This document shows, piece by piece, positions 60,286 to 64,000 of a DNA stretch of 64,000 nucleotides. The stretch is taken from assembly GCF_900637055.1 (NCBI RefSeq), contig NZ_LR134338.1, positions 4,119,001 through 4,183,000 on the forward strand. Reading direction: 5' to 3'. Every line of letters starts with the position of its first letter. Position 1 is the stretch's first letter. Source of the stretch: Brevibacillus brevis. Its GTDB lineage: Bacteria > Bacillota > Bacilli > Brevibacillales > Brevibacillaceae. The translations under genes were made by a program, and so were the position numbers. The notes beneath the pieces were generated by a model that did no database searches, was not told where the DNA came from, and saw nothing but the letters and a program-made list of their open reading frames with translations.

Positions 60286-61611
60286 CTAATGCTTTACTGT
60301 TTCCAAGGAAGAGCGAATGCGATCTACACGCTCCTTTTCCTTTCGCAGAATGGCTTTCTCGTACGCTACGTCCAACAACCGATTGATTTCTTGCCAATTC
60401 GCTTCACCAGAAGGCGACTCACCACTTGTCAGCATTTTCCCCCAAGCACTTAACGCAATCTGCCGCTGTGCTTCATTTCCGTCCAGCCAGCGAATCAGAT
60501 CATCCCATTGTGGACGCGATACCGCGAATAGCTCATCCCAGCCTTCAATCGGGTACGCCACATGCGGTTCCATCCACAAAATGACTTCTCGGGAGCGAAA
60601 GTGATGCAAATGACTGTTGGCAGCATACCCTACTAGACATTCTTTTCTGGCAACGACTTCGTCCATTTCAGCCAAAATTCGCTGCAATCCCTCTTCTTCC
60701 GGCAAACAAGCAGCCGTTACATAGGCACGTAGGCTTGAGCCTATCCGTTCATAATGTCGCCCGGACTCCCATAGCGAGCGTACCCAGCTCTCTGCCTTCT
60801 TGCCTACTGTCTCGACAATGAGCTGGCACCAGAGTAGCAGATTGCTTGATGAAGTTTCCTCTTCAATTTGCGTTATCCATTTATGCAAAACCGGCTCCCA
60901 ATCGTACTGAGCAAATGCCTCTTGGATACGTGAATCTCCTGCACCATGCATTTTTGCAAACAAGACCAGCTTCTCGAAATCTTGCGCCGCCTCTTCAAAG
61001 GTTAGTGTCCGATAGGTTTGCAGCCATTCCTTCCACTCTTGTGCGACTTGCCCTTCGAGATCGAGCCCATCTACACCGGCAAGCGCTTCATAATTCCAGC
61101 ACTCTGCCCCAATACAGCCCAGCTCCGTGACTCGCTCTACGAACTCTGTGAAGCTTTTGCCGAGTAATAGGAACTCGTCTGTCTCATGCCCCCAAGAATA
61201 GACGGGCGGGTCATCCGCGCCTGTCGACAAATCGATTAGCAGCATGTCGCCATTCCCGCCGACGTGAAAACAGAGGTACCTTTTCTCGTTCTCACTCTCT
61301 TCGTCCCCGCCAAAGCACGGCCATTCAAACGCATCCAATGACCATCCCAAATCCCCACTGAGCGAAAAAGGGTCTAACGCTCGAGATGGCAACGACCAAT
61401 TTATTTGAACCTGACTGCTTCCCGCAAGCAAAATAGTACGGATTGTCGCGGGAAAGCTGATCCCGAGACTTTCCTCTCTTCTTTCGATTTCTTCCAGCCC
61501 TGCTGGTGGTTCTATCGTGAGCGGCCAAACCTGGGCACCTTGTCGCTCCATATCATGCATAAGTAACTTCCACGCTTCAAACCACTTTTCCATTCGCTGC
61601 TGCATTGGCAT
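60286..61611 (-). CDS. SUKH (SMI1/KNR4) domain protein
   Basis: 441 residues. About residues 20-165 form a SUKH domain: LEEIERREESLGISFPATIR at the start and a DMLLIDLSTGADDPPVYSWG strand pair (family D-x-x-x-x-D), then FLLLGKSFTEFVERV. The remainder is a helical domain not recognised. SUKH proteins often act as immunity proteins against nuclease toxins. It starts the leftward immunity-like cluster. Start taken at ATG 61611; a second Met two codons later is possible. Confidence 0.85.
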   Translation of the reverse strand: MPMQQRMEKWFEAWKLLMHDMERQGAQVWPLTIEPPAGLEEIERREESLGISFPATIRTILLAGSSQVQINWSLPSRALDPFSLSGDLGWSLDAFEWPCFGGDEESENEKRYLCFHVGGNGDMLLIDLSTGADDPPVYSWGHETDEFLLLGKSFTEFVERVTELGCIGAECWNYEALAGVDGLDLEGQVAQEWKEWLQTYRTLTFEEAAQDFEKLVLFAKMHGAGDSRIQEAFAQYDWEPVLHKWITQIEEETSSSNLLLWCQLIVETVGKKAESWVRSLWESGRHYERIGSSLRAYVTAACLPEEEGLQRILAEMDEVVARKECLVGYAANSHLHHFRSREVILWMEPHVAYPIEGWDELFAVSRPQWDDLIRWLDGNEAQRQIALSAWGKMLTSGESPSGEANWQEINRLLDVAYEKAILRKEKERVDRIRSSLETVKH

Positions 61612-61794
61612 AACGACCTCTCTCGTCTGTCGTTTTCTATCTTACGAATTCTATTTCTATTTTCTTTATCTAAAATTCGATTTCATATCCTACTAAAGCA
61701 CCAATTATATCCATTTTTTTCATGGTAAAATTATCTACAAAGTCTCTACTTTTACCGATATTAGTAGAAAAAACACGAAATGAGGACCTAGCTG

Positions 61795-63495
61795 ATGACC
61801 ACCATTGGAATTGATTTGGGCACGACGAACAGTCTGGTGGCCTACTGGACTGAGAATGGACCCGTGCTCATTCCAAACGCGCTCGGAGAAACACTGACTC
61901 CTTCTGTGGTCAGCGTCGATGAGAACGGCGAGATCTTGATTGGAAAAATCGCCAGAGAGCGCCTCTTAACTCACCCTGATCGGACTGCCTCTACCTTCAA
62001 ACGATTTATGGGGACAGAAAAAAGATACCAACTGGGAAGATATTCTCTTTCTGCGGAAGACCTTTCCTCCTTTGTGATTAAATCTTTGAAGGCGGATGCA
62101 GAGGCTCATTTAGGGCACCCCGTTCACGAAGCGGTTATCAGTGTGCCTGCCTATTTCAACGACACACAACGCAAAGCGACCAAACGAGCAGCAGAGCTTG
62201 CTGGCCTCAAAGTAGAGCGTTTGATCAGCGAACCGACTGCCGCCGCGATCTCATATGGACTCCATCAGGAGGAATCCGAGACACAATTCCTCGTATTCGA
62301 CTTAGGTGGCGGTACGTTTGACGTTTCTATTTTAGAAATGTTTGAAGGTGTGATGGAAGTAAAATCAATCGCTGGTGACAACTTTTTGGGCGGCGAAGAC
62401 TTTACCGATCTGATTGCCTCTTATTTTATAGAAGCTCATCGACTCGATATCAGCACGCTAGACAGCAAGACGCGTTCGTCCATCCACAAACAAGCTGAGT
62501 TGTGCAAGCGCGCCTTGTTTTCCGACCAAGAAGGGAAAATGAGCGTCAATATCCAGGGAGAGCTGGTTGAAACAACTCTCAGCCGGAATCAGCTGGAAGA
62601 TCTCGCATTTCCTCTGCTTCAACGACTGCGTCAGCCGATCGAGCGTGCTTTGCGAGACGCATCCATCTCACCTCGGGAACTGGACGCGATCGTGCTGATT
62701 GGCGGAGCAACGCGGATGCCGCTTATCAAATCCATCGTAAGCAAAATCTTTGGGCGACTACCCTATTCCCATATTAATCCTGACGAGGCTGTCGCATTGG
62801 GAACAGCGATTCAAGCAGCACTCAAGGAACGCAACGAGGCGTTAAACGAGCTTGTTTTGACAGATGTTTGCCCATACACACTCGGTACGGGTATTGTACA
62901 AACCATGGCAAACGGCAAACACGAGGATGGCTACTTCTTTCCGATCATCGAGCGCAATACGCCAATCCCGGTCAGCAGGGTAGAACGGCTATACACCGTT
63001 CTCGATTATCAACGGGCTATTCTCGTTGACGTGTATCAAGGCGAAAGCCGCCGTGTCGAACATAACCTCAAGCTCGGCGAATTGAATGTAAAAGTTCCCC
63101 CTGCCAAAAAGGGCGAGGAGTCTATCGATGTTCGTTATACATATGACATCAACGGGATTCTCGAAGTCGAAGTGACTGTCGTCTCTACAGGAGTCAAAAC
63201 CAAGGCCGTCATCGAAAAAAATCCGGGTAGTCTATCAAAAAAAGAAATTGAGGAGCGTTTTCAAGCTCTTCAAAACATTAAGATCCACCCCAGAGAACGA
63301 ACCGAAAATCGATTGCTTCTGGCAAAAGGTGAGCGTATGTATGAGGAAGCGTTGGGCGAAGACCGTATGATCATTGCAAATTACTTACGCCGCTTCGAAA
63401 GTGTCCTCTCCACCCAAAATGAAAGAGACATCGCCAAAGCAGCAGAAGAATTGAAGCAGCAGCTGGACATGTTTGAAGGGTGGAATGAGTATTAA
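61795..63495 (+). CDS. Hsp70 chaperone, HscC-like
   Basis: 566-residue Hsp70 paralogue, shorter than DnaK. The nucleotide-binding domain has TIGIDLGTTNSLVAYW, FDLGGGTFDVSILEM and GGATRMPLI; the substrate-binding domain (about residues 385-490) is followed by a truncated helical lid. These traits and the following J-domain gene match the E. coli HscC-DjlC pair, a specialised chaperone system. The stop codon overlaps the next start as TAATG, indicating coupled translation. Confidence 0.92.
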   Translation: MTTIGIDLGTTNSLVAYWTENGPVLIPNALGETLTPSVVSVDENGEILIGKIARERLLTHPDRTASTFKRFMGTEKRYQLGRYSLSAEDLSSFVIKSLKADAEAHLGHPVHEAVISVPAYFNDTQRKATKRAAELAGLKVERLISEPTAAAISYGLHQEESETQFLVFDLGGGTFDVSILEMFEGVMEVKSIAGDNFLGGEDFTDLIASYFIEAHRLDISTLDSKTRSSIHKQAELCKRALFSDQEGKMSVNIQGELVETTLSRNQLEDLAFPLLQRLRQPIERALRDASISPRELDAIVLIGGATRMPLIKSIVSKIFGRLPYSHINPDEAVALGTAIQAALKERNEALNELVLTDVCPYTLGTGIVQTMANGKHEDGYFFPIIERNTPIPVSRVERLYTVLDYQRAILVDVYQGESRRVEHNLKLGELNVKVPPAKKGEESIDVRYTYDINGILEVEVTVVSTGVKTKAVIEKNPGSLSKKEIEERFQALQNIKIHPRERTENRLLLAKGERMYEEALGEDRMIIANYLRRFESVLSTQNERDIAKAAEELKQQLDMFEGWNEY

Positions 63496-64000
63496 TGGGG
63501 ATTTGGGAGATTCTCGGGATTGAACCGACAGACAATCCTGCCCAGATAAAAAAGGCCTATGCCAAAAAGTTGAAGGTGCACAATCCGGAAGTTGATCCTG
63601 AAGGCTTTCAGCGATTGCGAGAGGCGTATGACCTCGCCCTGAAGTACACACGCAATACCAAGCGGAATCGTATGATCGAAGAAACGTCGGATCATGAATC
63701 GGAAGAAGAATCGGTTCCCCTTCAGCCTCCCAGCCAACGCTATGAGCTGGCGAATACCGATTCCATAGAAGAGCAGCCTAACTACGATCCACCGCAGCGA
63801 CTCACATTGTTTGACAGGTTTTTAGAGGAAACAACGCAAGAAGTAGCCTCTCAAGAAGAGATCCCTATTCCCCATCGGTACGATTTCACGGAGAGCTACG
63901 ATCATTCCGAACGCTCCATGAACCCCGATGATATGGTGGAGCGTTTTTTCCGCCGTACGCAAGAGCTGTACGATCACTATCACGAACGTATCCAGCTTGA
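63495..64000 (+). CDS. DjlC-like J-domain protein (partial, 3' end off window)
   Basis: Likely co-chaperone of the adjacent Hsp70. The first 50 residues form an atypical J-domain: MGIWEILGIEPTDNPAQIKK then AYAKKLKVHNPEVDPEGFQR and LREAYDLAL. The usual HPD tripeptide is not present; HNPE stands in its place, as in DjlC-type relatives. An acidic, Pro-rich linker follows and the frame is open to the window edge. The start overlaps the Hsp70 stop. Confidence 0.85.
   Translation, partial: MGIWEILGIEPTDNPAQIKKAYAKKLKVHNPEVDPEGFQRLREAYDLALKYTRNTKRNRMIEETSDHESEEESVPLQPPSQRYELANTDSIEEQPNYDPPQRLTLFDRFLEETTQEVASQEEIPIPHRYDFTESYDHSERSMNPDDMVERFFRRTQELYDHYHERIQL

Noticed and set aside
1..64000. CRISPR arrays, rRNA and tRNA genes
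   Set aside because: No regularly spaced repeats or recognisable rRNA/tRNA sequences were seen by eye.

Overview
The window is a chromosomal segment of an endospore-forming Firmicute of the order Bacillales. The yqeG-yqeH-aroE-yhbY-nadD-yqeK-rsfS-yqeM block, a leuS gene behind a T-box leader, comEA/comER/comEC, CarD, BdbC and CtaG/Sco proteins and a sporulation sigma factor all point there. Protein style and gene order suggest Brevibacillus or a close relative; the genus is an inference.

Region by region. 0-13.6 kb holds competence genes in an unusual arrangement (comEC leftward and cut by the window edge; asnB, comEA and comER rightward), then leuS with its T-box leader, and the leftward yqeG-to-yqeM housekeeping operon. 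13.6-17.9 kb has a TetR-type regulator with a likely operator, a Blt-like drug exporter translationally coupled to a BltD-like polyamine acetyltransferase, DNA polymerase IV, and a frameshifted peroxiredoxin gene. 18-32.3 kb carries a nucleotide-sugar epimerase and CotSA-like glycosyltransferase pair, a class-I glutamine amidotransferase, a peptide-binding lipoprotein, a cytoplasmic-looking beta-lactamase-fold hydrolase, an FAD oxidoreductase, a CvfC protein, acetyltransferases, a YkuD-type L,D-transpeptidase, an ABC-F ATPase and a sirtuin. 32.4-46 kb has a cupin with a Tyr/Gln/Pro/Gly-rich tail, a BdbC/thioredoxin pair, a CtaG-Sco-YtkA copper/oxidase-assembly operon, a collagen-like peptide, a divergent Mur-ligase/CapA pair, CarD, a YdcZ-Crp-YdcZ cluster, a frameshifted DUF1648 gene, a DUF2935 protein and a 62-residue peptide that is half His plus Arg.

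The most striking region is 46.1-58.9 kb. The sporulation sigma factor gene sigK is cut in two: its N-terminal half (spoIVCB-like) lies at 58.5-58.9 kb and its C-terminal half (spoIIIC-like) at 50.8-51.2 kb, both leftward. Between them sits a 7,356-bp skin-type intervening element that encodes a large serine recombinase (SpoIVCA-like), a streptothricin-acetyltransferase-like enzyme, a LysR regulator with a divergent SnoaL-like gene, secreted proteins, an unrecognised 52-residue Cys-rich peptide, and remnants of a tyrosine recombinase. The ends carry matching 10-bp inverted sequences and a shared TGA core. Joining the halves across that core restores an uninterrupted 236-codon pro-sigma-K frame. 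A second, nearly identical but damaged copy of the sigK 3' end lies 4.6 kb away at 46.2 kb, still next to what looks like the original sigK terminator. The DNA between the two copies is full of broken genes (IS3 transposase, RCC1-repeat protein and others).

Beyond the element, 59-61.6 kb has a small membrane coiled-coil protein and a run of ankyrin, Imm22-like and SUKH (SMI1/KNR4) genes resembling a toxin-immunity array without a visible toxin. The window closes with an HscC-like Hsp70 overlapping a DjlC-like J-domain gene that runs off the edge.
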